A stretch of 64,000 bases of DNA from Eretmocerus hayati (Eukaryota; Arthropoda; Insecta; Hymenoptera; Aphelinidae). The stretch spans positions 180,155,021-180,219,020 of the forward strand of contig CM056741.1 of the NCBI GenBank assembly GCA_029851415.1. Reading direction: 5' to 3'. The position numbers and the translations under genes are program-made. Below, piece by piece: positions 12,919 through 24,300 of the stretch. The notes below the pieces were generated by a model. The model ran no database searches. It had not been told where the DNA came from and was given only the letters and a program-made list of their open reading frames with translations. Within the stretch, counting starts at the first letter, position 1; each line of letters starts with the position of its first letter.

Positions 12919-13947
12919 TTATCACTTGAGCACATCCACACAATTCGAGATCAATGCAGGTACCACTTAGTCGATATACACGATTTGACAGTTCAACGTC
13001 AGAAAGAAATTGAAGAAGATTACCTAGTTCCAACATTATCTAATCTTATTGAATTTTGTAAAACGATTGCTCAGGGAATAGAAGAAGGCAAGCAAGGTGT
13101 TAATGGAGTTGCATTCAGAACTGCATGGAGGATGTGTTCGACAACTGCTCTCATGGCTATGAGGGGCTTAGTTAAAGAGACGAGAACAATGAAGAATGCT
13201 TATCTCAGAAATAAAATTCCCACAAATGTCTCCAACTTACTAGGAGCACCTGAAGCACCACCGTATCAACCTCCATGTCTAGATTTCATTGAAACATGTT
13301 CAATTATGTTCAAGAAGAACAATGAGAATGCTCATAAACTATTTTTGATGGTTCTCAAGAAATATTATACTGCGAAAATGGCATCTCCACCACAGACAAA
13401 TATGGTACAATACTTAAACTACACTGTTTTAACTGCTACATCTCTGAATGGTCTAAGTATCATTAAAATGACAGGTCGTATCAGACGAAAATTGAATTGC
13501 AATGTTCCAAAATTAGTAGAATACTGGTGCTCTGATGAGTCTGTAGAGACTTGGAAACGTGTAATGAAGTTCTATGATGAATGTCTTCTGAAAAGAGCTC
13601 CTACACACACAGGACTGTGGTGTAGATTGATCAAAGACCAATATTATAGCAAACTCGCCCCGAAAGACAATGAGGACGTCATGGTATTCCTTTCTAATAT
13701 GGAAGCTGTGTTCTTGAAGCAGCCCGGTATCTGGAATTCGTGGGCAATGAAGGATAAAAAACATTCTCGAGTCGTCATCAGGGAATATGTCATAGAACTT
13801 TTTAGATATCTCAATAACTACAAGGTTCAAGGAAATCGAACTCAGACCATGGCTGTATTGCTTGATAAGGTAGTTGCTCGAGGAACCTATACATCTGTTC
13901 CCCGCATAATACCTTTGAACAATGAAGAATTCGATGAAGATATGTAA
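12919..13947 (+). CDS. Intronless virus-like ORF with poly(A) tail (possible endogenous nucleoprotein)
   Basis: The frame is open from 12919 (after a TAA at 12916) to the TAA at 13945. There is no ATG in the first 200 bases; a TTG lies at 12985 and the first in-frame ATG at about 13135. At least 320 residues are encoded without internal stops or introns. The protein is alpha-helical in character, Lys/Met-rich, with no signal peptide or membrane segment and no catalytic motif I recognise. The stop is followed after 13 bases by ATTAAG and then 48 A residues. ATTAAGAAAAA resembles the gene-end/polyadenylation signal of several mononegaviruses. I infer a reverse-transcribed mRNA, most likely the nucleoprotein gene of an arthropod mononega-like virus. 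A cellular retrogene remains possible. The long open frame suggests recent insertion or retained function. Confidence 0.45.
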   Translation, partial: LSLEHIHTIRDQCRYHLVDIHDLTVQRQKEIEEDYLVPTLSNLIEFCKTIAQGIEEGKQGVNGVAFRTAWRMCSTTALMAMRGLVKETRTMKNAYLRNKIPTNVSNLLGAPEAPPYQPPCLDFIETCSIMFKKNNENAHKLFLMVLKKYYTAKMASPPQTNMVQYLNYTVLTATSLNGLSIIKMTGRIRRKLNCNVPKLVEYWCSDESVETWKRVMKFYDECLLKRAPTHTGLWCRLIKDQYYSKLAPKDNEDVMVFLSNMEAVFLKQPGIWNSWAMKDKKHSRVVIREYVIELFRYLNNYKVQGNRTQTMAVLLDKVVARGTYTSVPRIIPLNNEEFDEDM

Positions 13948-13966
13948 GCTTTTACATTAGATTAAG

Positions 13967-14014
<48 letters not shown>
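13967..14014 (+). repeat. Poly(A) tract, 48 A
   Basis: An uninterrupted run of 48 A begins right after ATTAAG downstream of the intronless ORF. It marks the 3' end of a polyadenylated RNA copied into DNA, presumably by LINE machinery. A pure tract of this length decays quickly, which argues for a fairly young insertion. Confidence 0.85.
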
Positions 14015-14017
<3 letters not shown>

Positions 14018-14530
14018 GTCCTCTAGACTTATGTTACAGGAGTCGAAAGTTTCCAACAATTATCAAAATATTAAATAAAATGTCTCCATTCTCTACAATG
14101 ATCTAGAAATATGAATATAACGAAAAATTTACACTGCAGACAAACTTATAAAAGTTTGAGATGGATGAGAACTGAATTTACTAGACACAATACTATTATC
14201 ACTTGGCAGTTTTATAAACTATACCCAACAGTATTGTTTGTTCACTCCTTTGGTTGTAAAAATAGATGAACTAGAAATTTTATTTCGTTCGAGATTGAAT
14301 AGTTGACTCCCTTACTCATTTCACAAACCACTTCCTATGATGTCTAGACCAAAGACTTTGCTTCATCTAGCCTGACATCAGAAAACTTGGAAGACAGTCA
14401 AACATTCAAACTCCTTACCTAAATAAGAGTACCACTCTTTATCACAAAAAAAAAACAGCTAATCACAGAATATTTTGACCTTTTGGTTCTATGTCAAAAA
14501 AAGATCTTTGAAATGTACCTTGCTCTTGCT
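14015..14530. other. Spacer between converging genes
   Basis: This AT-rich region lies 3' of both the plus-strand insertion and the minus-strand paired-like gene that ends at 14531. I see nothing beyond expected 3' UTR sequence. Confidence 0.5.
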
Positions 14531-17171
14531 CTAGAAACTCCAGATGTATGGCTCATATGTCAGAGGGTCAGCTTGTTCCATATGGCTCATATGATTAGTT
14601 GTCCCCATCATGCAAGATGGATAAGCCATATTGCTGGTAGGTTGAGTGTGAAGAGATGGAACAAATGACGAAAATGCTAATCTGCAATCTGGTCTTTGCT
14701 GCATCATTGGTCCTAAAGGTTGAATGAGTTGTGGCTGCATAGGAACTTGAGAACACACTGGAGGAACTTGTAAGTGTAAATCATGAGGGGCTTGCATCAC
14801 AGCTGGAACTGCAAATAATTTTTTTGTTATTCATAATGATGATAATTTCTCTTAGTAATGGCATTAGAGGACAATAAGATAGAAGAAGATCTATTACCAA
14901 AACATGTTACTAGAAAAAAGGAAGGATGTATAATAATGAATACATTACCATGAGGTGGATCTTGATACTGCATACTAATGTCTCTGATATCTTCTGGAAT
15001 GATGGCAGGGGCCGTCATAGAAGGAGTTTCGATTCTTGAGAGCACATTGTCAATTTCGCCTTCTTGGTTCTTCTGTTTAGAGCATTCAGTAGAGCCTGAA
15101 ATGCTCTTTTCAACTTGAGGCTTTTTCTTCTTCTCTCCAGATTTTCTGATTTTGCTTGATCTATTCCCACTGGGCTGCCACAAGTGTACATTGTGGACAG
15201 TATTACCTTCTCTGAAGAATTAAAAGGAATAGAATCGCCTCTTTGAGATGTTTTATTCCTATATCAAAAATATGCTGGAAAAACTCACCCTCTCTTTTTC
15301 CCTATTTTCCAACTATGGATTCCTGCCTTGTGTAATCTTTCTCTGACAGTATCAACACTACATTTTAACCCAAGCGCAGGAGCAACCAACTTTGCAGACG
15401 TTAAGGGTTGTTTCGTAGCCATATCTATGATTGCATCGTCTTCTTCCTTTGTTGTTATGCGTTTTCGACCTTTCCTCTCTTTTGTCTGGACATTACCCTC
15501 TCTCCGCCAGCGATCTAACCATCTCTTAACAGTTCTTTCCTGAGTAAAAAAAATGGAAAAAAGTCGTTATTTGGGTTCAAAATTGGAGAGACTTTCCAAA
15601 GTTTCACTCACAGATCTATTGACAGCGAGAGCGATCGATACTGTTGATAATCCAGCTTCGGACATGCCAATCATACGATTTCGGATTTCTACACTTGTTT
15701 CCAAAGTTCCCTTGATTTTACCTTTTTTTTTCTTTCTAAGCCTTCCAGATTTTTTTTTCTTTGCAGTGTCATCAATGTTATTAACATCTATTTCATCCTG
15801 AATACTGGAGTTCTCAATGTTTTCATTCTCACTACTGGTAGAATTTGAACATACATCTGAGCAAACGTTAATAATCATATCTTGTGAATCGTTCAAATCT
15901 TCCGGGGAGAAATTAGACAGTTCTTCATGAGATTCTACTACTGGATCGATTTGCTGATGAACGAGGTCATTCGATAAGTTGATGGATGATTGAGCCTGAT
16001 GTGTCTCTTGCATTATCTGTAGGTCATTATGACTTGGTAGCTGAGAGTGGAATGGAATATGTAGTGGTGGAGGTTCTTGATACAGCAAACTTTGTTGGGG
16101 CTGTAGTGATGCAAAAATTCAGATTGATATCTAGGAATCAAGATATTTTCCACATAAGTTTGAATGATTTTTGCATACCTGTGAGAAGCAATGATTTCCT
16201 TGCACCAGATCTAGAGGCCAGTTTTGAGACATGCTAAACCCTGGATGCTGAGGATAAATGGGTTGTGGTTGCTGAATGACATTGAAAGAATGACTGTAGT
16301 GAACTGAATTTGCTGTTACATCAGCTTGAGAAGAAAGTAAGGATACAGGAAGAGGATGTGTCAAGGAAAGAGACTGAATTTCTGTTGCAGGTTGAATGTC
16401 TTGCAACACAGATGAAAAGTTTGTTTGGGCTTGAGCCTGGTCATCAATATTGCTTAATGAGACATTCTCATCAGAGTCTTTTTGGGATTCATTCTTCTTT
16501 GAAACAATCTTCTTCTTTTGCTGAGATTTATTAGATTTTGTTTTGGTGTCTTCTTTCACAACTTTTTTCTTACCCAGTTGAGTACCAGTGGGTCTCCAGA
16601 CTGCTTGCTGTATATCTGCTTCACCATCATTTCTGCAACATACCAATAGGGCTTTAGCATAAATTTTAAATGAATGTATTTTGATTTTGAAACTGAATCA
16701 AGTTACTCAATGGAAATCTTCTGAATTTGTTTCTTAGAAGGAATCCAGTTATGGATTCCAGCTTTGTGCAACCTTTCTCTTACGGTGTCCACAGAACAGC
16801 GTAGCCCTAAAGCAGGAAGTACAGCCTTAGCAGCTGTTATGGGAGTTTCTGAAGCTAAACGGACAATTGCCTCATCTTGCTCTTTTGTGGTAGCTCTTTT
16901 ACGTCCACACCTATCTCTCGTTTCTACAGTACCTTCTTTATTAAATCTATTGAGCCACCTCTTTACCGTCCTTTCCTAGAGAGAACAATTCAAAATCCAA
17001 ATGCATTTACATAATCAACATAGTGTCGAGGCCAATGTTACAAATAAAAAAACTTACAGAACAATTGAGTGCAGCAGCAATTTCTTTAAGTCCAAGGCCA
17101 GCTTCGTACATTCCTACCATACGATTGCGTATTTCTGGGGTAGTTTCATGTACACCTCGTGTTTTACCCAT
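14531..17171 (-). CDS. Protein with two Tc1-type paired-like DNA-binding modules
   Basis: Seven exons (17171-17058, 16975-16707, 16632-16179, 16100-15612, 15539-15289, 15211-14949, 14808-14531) join in frame to 705 residues. Residues 1 to about 125 form a bipartite helix-turn-helix like the N-terminal DNA-binding domain of Tc1/mariner transposases: a PAI half (EIRNRMVGMYEAGLGLKEIA, ERTVKRWLNRF), a GRKR hinge, and a RED half (CSVDTVRERLHKAGIHNW). Residues about 405-525 repeat the same module (EIRNRMIGMSEAGLSTVSIA, ERTVKRWLDRW, GRKR, CSVDTVRERLHKAGIHSW). A WRPTG/WQPSG motif and basic tail follow each copy. The rest is Gln/Pro/Ser-rich with Lys-rich nuclear-signal-like runs. There is no DDE catalytic domain. 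I infer a domesticated nuclear DNA-binding protein and do not know a named orthologue. Confidence 0.85.
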
Positions 17172-20100
17172 TATTCATATGAATATGATTCACCAACGTT
17201 TATTACAAATCTGATAATCTTTAATGACAGAGTACACAATCATTTTAGGCATCTGTGAGAATAGCGAGTGCTCATGTTTCAAGGATGATCATGTCCAAGT
17301 GACTAAAGAACAGACACAGGTCCAAGAGAAGAGATTAGAGAAAATTTTTTGTTGATAGGTATACATCTGTAGTGAATGGCCTCTTATTTTGCACAAAATT
17401 GATCTTGAATTCGCTGTTATGAGGTGCAGGAGCTTCTATTGGTTTCATGATGCTGTGACTATAGAGCAAAAGCTCTTATCACAACACTCAATATTGCTGA
17501 ATGATGCATAGGCAAAGGCTTGAGATGAGTAGATGACAACACAGATCGTTTGATTCCATATATTATTAAATTAATTTCTTGCATGAGTTCTTCATTCGAT
17601 CTAGGTTATGAAGTTTGCCTTAACGATTTTAGTGTGTTCCATAAAACTTTTCTTTTGTCGTTAATTTACACAAATAGGTAATCTTGATGTACTTTTTTTT
17701 ACCAAGCATTCACTAGTTACACGCACTAATCATTCCTGTAATCGCAGATAACCGTGCTGCATAAAATGATCATCATGATATTACGAACAATCACGAAAAT
17801 TTGCATGTTGCAGAAATCAGGCCTAGCAGAAATCACGAGTTGGGAAAAACTACCTACAGAAGCCTGCACGCACTGCGACGTCGCGCTGACTGAGCTGCAT
17901 GCTGCCAGGCGCTGTGGCTGAAAATAAACGATCGCGAGTCCGCATCCAAACTCCAAAATCGCAGACTTCTATAAAAGTTTTCGGATAAAAAAACAGAAAA
18001 CGGATCTATGCGCCAACTTTTTCTCATATTATGTGAGTATTGAGAACGATGCGTACACATTTTTGTACGTAAACTTAAGGACCTGATATTTTTTTGCAAG
18101 GAACTTAGGTTGAAACCTAATTTCTTCTGTTCCACAACTTTCTGCCCTTCGTCTTTCAAAATTGGGAATTCTGATTTAATAGCATTATAACTCATTTGAA
18201 TCAGAAAAAAATTACACGAACGGAGAAATTAGAGCGAAACAAAATGCTCTGATAGATTTTACAGATGTGTCATTTTTGTATTCTTTTTCCGATTTTTCCT
18301 CGGATTTATCCGTTTTCAATAAGCTCATGGTGGAAAGTAGCTCAAAATGTCTTGCTTGGGATACTGAGTTTCTGTTAACAGAGGGTGAACAACATAATTT
18401 GATTCATTGAAAGAGAATGATGCTCTTGTATAACTCATTTATTACAATATAATAAATCAACATTTCACTTTCAATTTTGTTTCAAATAAGACTTGGATCA
18501 TACATTTGATAAAATAAATTACAATATATAGATACCGACATTAGCAAAAAAAGTTATTGCAATGATATAATATTTATAATGATAAAAATAATGCAGATAA
18601 ATGTAGGAAGTCATATCAATCTAAAATAACATGAATACTGAGTACATCCATGAATTATCAACAAACAAACGTAATCACTGGATCTGATTAGATCTTAAGA
18701 CAAAGAAATCAATCAGTAGGTGGCCAAGTAAATTCATGAATATACAAAATGTAAGGCAGTCGTAACACATTAAATTTTTTTACATTCTAGATATAAAATG
18801 GATGGAAATAGCGCATCCAATCGTGCTGAATATTAGAACCAGTATCAATTACGAGCTTCCTGACGTTCTCAAGTATAAAATCATGTTTTACAAGCTTTTT
18901 AGATTTCGAGTTGATTGGTCTTTTGAAACATCAACCATAATCTATTAGTATTCGTCCGAGTTGGCGACTTTTATAGTATTTTAATAAATTGATTAAAAAA
19001 CTTGAACGGCTTTGAAAAGCAACTCTTACTGGATGCACAGAATATTTGGCAGCTTTTGTTATTGTGGTATGAGATTTCATTTGCAACATGAAAAAAACAC
19101 TCTTTTCTACTGAACTACTCTGAAAAAGTACGATCCCAAATGAGATTCTATTTACTCACGCCATCAATCGGATGATATGAAGATATGTTTCCGTAAAAAA
19201 TACACGAGACAAGAGATGAATTTTTTCTGGTGACATAGCAGAAAGCACAGATGTGCAGGCTAAAGCCTAATTAGAATGAGTTTCAATCCTTGAGATACAT
19301 AAAATTCTTGGTATCTGTATCGTATTATGGTCGTCAAAGTGGGAAACTCATCGCAAGACGTTGAAGTTATCAAATCTTGAGTAGATGCTGACATCCAATC
19401 TTAAATTTAGAAAAAATATACATGACGGAAAATCAGGTATTCCATCGTTTCAAATATTGGAGTATAATCAATATTTCTGATAGAAATTCAGTTACACCCC
19501 TCATTTGAGGTGCAATGATAAAAATCGATTTAGATTCAGTTCAATTGGAACCTCGGAAAAAACCTTTTAAAAATTTCTAATTGAACTGAAAATGACGCAA
19601 GCGGTGAAAATTAGAATCCGGTGTTATAAAGGATCTCCGTTGATTAACTGTTTGTCTAAAAAATAAGCGATGTAGAAGGAAATGTAGTTAGATGTAGTTA
19701 GAGAATTACTAAAAATAACTTGAGAAGTCTTTCATATGAAACAAGTGAAGTGATGTTCTACTCCACTGAGTCGGCAATGGGTCCGATAAAATGAAGGAAA
19801 ACCACAATATCATAAAATGATGCCTCATACGTTTAAAAAAATCTTCTCTACAGTGATTGGTCTATCATCTCTGGTACGTCAAGAATTCGGAACGGAATGA
19901 TTTCTCTAATCCATAGCAATTCAATTTCGAAAGCTTCAAATCTACAGTGATTGTTCATAGATGTAAATTACTTGAGTGTATGTACCACTAAAATTGCGAA
20001 TATTGCAGTTAACATCCGATTTTGTAACTAGTAGTATTCTCACCATCTTCTAACTTTCGTTACATGCTCATTCGAATAGCATATCATCAAGATCTCCGAA

Positions 20101-20525
20101 AATTCTGAAAAAATGCTCAAGTACTATGTATTGTATTTGAAGAATTTTGTTCATGCGCGAATTATGCGGTAGACGATTACAACATTAGTCAATAAAACGG
20201 GTTAATCATGTTGGTTGAAGTATTCCCAGTGTATATAATGTCCACTTTTTCAAAAGAGTCTAGATCGTCGAATTTCACGACAAAAGTTTTAGATACTGCG
20301 CTTTTGGTTGAAGAAGGATCGGGGATCTATTTGTTTAGCCGTTGTCAGTGGACGATTCAAGTTCAACCAATGAAAAGTTGAGATTAGATGGGTATGTTCA
20401 GCGAGACCAATATTTCTCAATATTCTCGAAACTTTCTAATACTTATAAATATGTAGTGTTCACTGTCAGATCCAATATATCGGTCGGATATTGAGGGGAC
20501 GTCGGAGCCCTATCAATATTGTACA
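17172..20525. other. Long AT-rich intergenic stretch
   Basis: I see no supportable gene on either strand. The 5' UTR and promoter of the paired-like gene should lie just right of 17171. A weak minus-strand frame at 17854-18195 has no homology I recognise. Short palindromes occur near 19500-19610 (TTCAGTTCAATTGGAAC and its partner). Nothing else is identified. Confidence 0.45.
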
Positions 20526-20692
20526 GTTACCGACATGATCGAGTTTTCGTATTTCTCGATGAATTTTTGAGATATCAAAAATCTAACAAGTAACGCCGAT
20601 TCTATGAGCCATACAGAATCGGCGTTACTTAGTAGAATCCCGATATCTCGAAAATTCATCGAGAAATCCGAAAACTCGACAATGTCGGTATC
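20526..20692. repeat. Foldback MITE-like palindrome
   Basis: Arms of about 75 bp read GTTACCGACATGATCGAGTT on the left and the mirrored AACTCGACAATGTCGGTATC on the right. The inner arms are TAACGCCGATTCT and AGAATCGGCGTTA around an 11-base loop. No coding capacity. Confidence 0.8.
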
Positions 20693-20919
20693 CGACATCC
20701 TCTTAACGAATTGAAACATTATCAAATCCGTAATTATTGATCACAAGCTCTGCTTCGTAAACTTACTCTATTGATCCGCAGTGCGTCATCGGCAAAGGAA
20801 CAAAGACATTCTTACAAAGTAATCATCATTTCATCAAGAAAACTGAAATTCTTCGTTCCTTTTACATAGTGCAGTAGCTTAGCATAGGTAAAAATCAATT
20901 CATCACGTTTACGCTGAAA

Positions 20920-21153
20920 TTACTTCTCAGTCAATACTTTAATAGCACTTGGAACTGATGTTTCTCGAGAAAGCCGTTTTTCTGTACATACCTTCCATGT
21001 CCGCTTTCCTAATCTTTTGTTTTTGAAAAAAGTGATCGTCCATTCATATGCATCTCTCATTGAAGTAAAGTTTGTCGTTCTCACAGCCTCGCCAGCGAAC
21101 TGAATATATGCAATTGTGTTTTCATCAGCAGATATCAGATGAGAGTCCATCAT
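20920..21153 (-). CDS. Hypothetical 77-residue ORF
   Basis: An ATG-started frame encodes 77 residues with a mixed, non-repetitive composition (DENTIAYIQF, DAYEWTITFF, KRTWKVCTEK). I recognise no domain. It lies just 3' of the PIH1-like gene on the same strand, so it could be a small gene, an exon of an unseen transcript, or chance. The balanced composition is the only support. Confidence 0.2.
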   Translation of the reverse strand: MMDSHLISADENTIAYIQFAGEAVRTTNFTSMRDAYEWTITFFKNKRLGKRTWKVCTEKRLSRETSVPSAIKVLTEK

Positions 21154-21345
21154 CCTTCATCTCACTTCTTCCATTGTTTTCGAACATCGATTTCCCTTGT
21201 CATTGTTTATAAAAGAATTGATACAGAGTCATCAACGTCTCTGTGTACCTGCGTAAGCCTAAATATTTACAATTCTTCATTGATAAAGATAGCAGGCTGT
21301 CAGAAGGGTTCTTCGTCCTAAGTAAGATCCTTAAAAATACGCATA

Positions 21346-24300
21346 TCACGAGAGAACGGCGTTCATTTCCGTTGTATCATTGCAGTCTTGGATCGACAGT
21401 TGAGCGATTTCGTTAACCATCTCTCCTGTTTCTACTCTTGTTGTTGAAGTCATCACTCCAGCTTTCTTTAATATCGTGTAGCCTGCAAATGGAGAACTTC
21501 TTTATATAATTGAATAAAAGAATGACAGCTGAATATTTTCAAGTACAACACAGGAATATGTCAAAATGTCGAAAATTTTCCAATGGACATACAGGCATTT
21601 TTTTTCTTTTTTTTTTTTAGTCAATGTGCAAAAGTCAATAGTGGTTGCCGGTTTTGCAATGTGGAAAGAGCTGAGGTACTTTGAGACTAGAAGAGGCGGA
21701 AGTTGAGATTTCGCTCAAAATGCAAATAACGAATATCATGGTAGAAAAATCGAGTCTATTGAAGAATAATATCGATTTTCAAATATTGTTGGAAGTATAG
21801 TCAATGATATACCTTGACTGAACTGGAACTCTTCATGTTCGTACGCAATTCCTTTCATATTCGCTTTTACTTGACCATTCATTTTCGGTTTCTTTCCCAT
21901 TCCTACTTCATCCTCGCCCGTGTTATTACCTTGATGTATCTTAAACACACTTTTAATAATGCTATTGACTGTAGACTGAGTGCGTTTTGGGCTGTCAGAT
22001 GCTTTCTGTTTGACATTGGTTTTCCACGGTCTCGTACTAGATGGCAAGGTTTTCAAATTTTCATCTGAATCCTTGTCTGGAGGCCTTTCAGATGAGTTCG
22101 AATTCGATCTCTCAAAAATTTTGATGCCATTTTTACCACTCTTAGCATCTTTTGTCCAAGCCTGAAATAATACAGTTGATCAAATGTATGAAACGGCGAA
22201 TCATAGATACATTACGTTGAATGAAAAAAATACTGATGCTGGCAAAAGAAAGGATCTAAGCATGTCACCTTGAGATCATTCGCGCAAGACTTATTCTTCT
22301 TCGGGATGTTCTTCTTTGATTGTTTTTGTACATCTTGCTCTTGATCAATTAATTCACGTGAAAAAATTTCGGAAGACGACGAGGCAGAATCTTGTAATGG
22401 GAAGCGTTGATTCGATTTGAAATTTTCATCACTCTGCACGCTACTGCAGCACCCTTGAGATCCTACCGACTCAGAACATTCACCAGAATGTCCAGTTAAT
22501 TGTTTCAGTTCTTTTAGCGCGGCAGTGTAGTTTAAGGCCTCTGGCTTTTCATTGATAAATTCGTCAGAATTTCCAGGAACTGATACAGGCAACAAATCTT
22601 CATCGAGATCCGTAACTTGCACATTGCAAGTTTCGTGGTTATGATCAACACCCTTTTCCAGATCTTGAGAGTCTCTCTCTGCAGGAGATTCACGAACATT
22701 CGGTCTACTTTGATGTGCTTGATCCCTTTGTAGGACCTAAAATAATAGTTGATACAAGTTAAGCTATTGGAATGATCACCGAAGAAGAAAACTCATCCTC
22801 AGTCAGGTTACCAAATCTTACCTTAACAGGCGACTTTGGCTTGACACAACTACTTTCTGAGCGTATTTCTTTTGGCTGTTGCCCATAGATAGAGGCATTA
22901 TTTAATAATGCCACGGAAGCCTGCTTCGCATGAGTTGGAGAGTTGTTTTGCCTCTTGGGACCGGAATTATTCCTATAAGGCCCTCCTGCATGCGGGTTTT
23001 TATTACCAACATAAAACCTTCCCACTGGTTTAACGTTTGGAGGAGGCTGACTCGGCAAGGGCTGATATTGTGGTCCTAACTGAGGCAGACCCTGCATCAA
23101 TGGTGGTGGCCTATGCATTTGTTGCTCCTGTTGCTGTTGGATCATTTGAACGTGATTTGCCAGCATTTGACTGTCTGGAGGCAACTGATCCATATTCACT
23201 TTTTGAGGACGCCTTCTCGACTTATCCAATGCAAAAATTTTTGCAGAGATTGGCATATCAGACTGAAACATTGATATGTAATGTTAAGTAGCTGTTAATA
23301 ACAGAAAATGCAAAGTGCAGTATGGAGTACTTGTGCAGAAATCTAAAAACTACTTCAAAAGAAAAAACGAACAATGACAATTTATGATAGATCAGTATTA
23401 AATTCAAGAACTGCTATGTCAAGAGATCCTTGTATGATTTCAAGTTAATTCGTGAATTTATTTCAAACTTGATTCAAGCATTTGACGATTCTCATCCCAG
23501 AATGAGATGATCGAGATATATCGGGAGTTTAAGTTATCGAAATATAAGATGATCGAGAGACTTTCACTCATATTCTTACCTCTGTATCACTTAAATTTGG
23601 GGCCATTTCAAAGCTAGGGTACTCGCATCGCGTTGGTTGTGCGGCTATCTCTGATTCAAAGCGGGGACAACCGAGTTGCTGGAAATGCAGAGGAGGCGGA
23701 GGCTGATTTGGATGAACAGGTTGCTGAGGTAGTAATCTAGGTCGCTCACTAAATCTGTTCTCATGAGCCGGTGGAAAACAATAATTCCTCTGATAGACGT
23801 CGTTGTTTTTTTCAACAGGGACTGAGCCATGAGAAGGATAGTTGAACCAGTCATTAATTGGTAAGTGATTATAAACTAGATTGGGCGGATACTGAGGTGG
23901 TTGAGACATTAAATATGAATTTTGCATCATCTGCTGATTCTGTTGGATATGCTGTTGCGGCAGTTGTAACTGAGGCGGTCGCAGCTGCGGCAATAGTTTT
24001 TGTTGAGGTGGCAGTTGCGGCTGAGATAATTGTTGTTGAGGGGCATGGTTTGGCTGTTGAAGTTGCTGTCCTGGTGGTGGTTGTAGTGTCTGCTGCTGTT
24101 GCGGAAGTTGCTGTACTTGCTGTCCTTGTGGTGGAAGTTGTTGTTGTTGTTGTTTTAGCTGCTGTTGCTGCTGATGATGCTGTGGTGGAGACGGCAGTTG
24201 TTGTTGCTGCGGCTGCATTTGGTGTTGCGGCATTTGTAAATGTATTGGGCGATGTTGTTGTTGTTGATATTGCTGTTGTTGTTGTTGCTGTGACTGCTGT

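Noticed and set aside
13513..13830. Minus-strand 105-codon frame
   Set aside because: It is antisense to the intact intronless ORF and has no features of its own.
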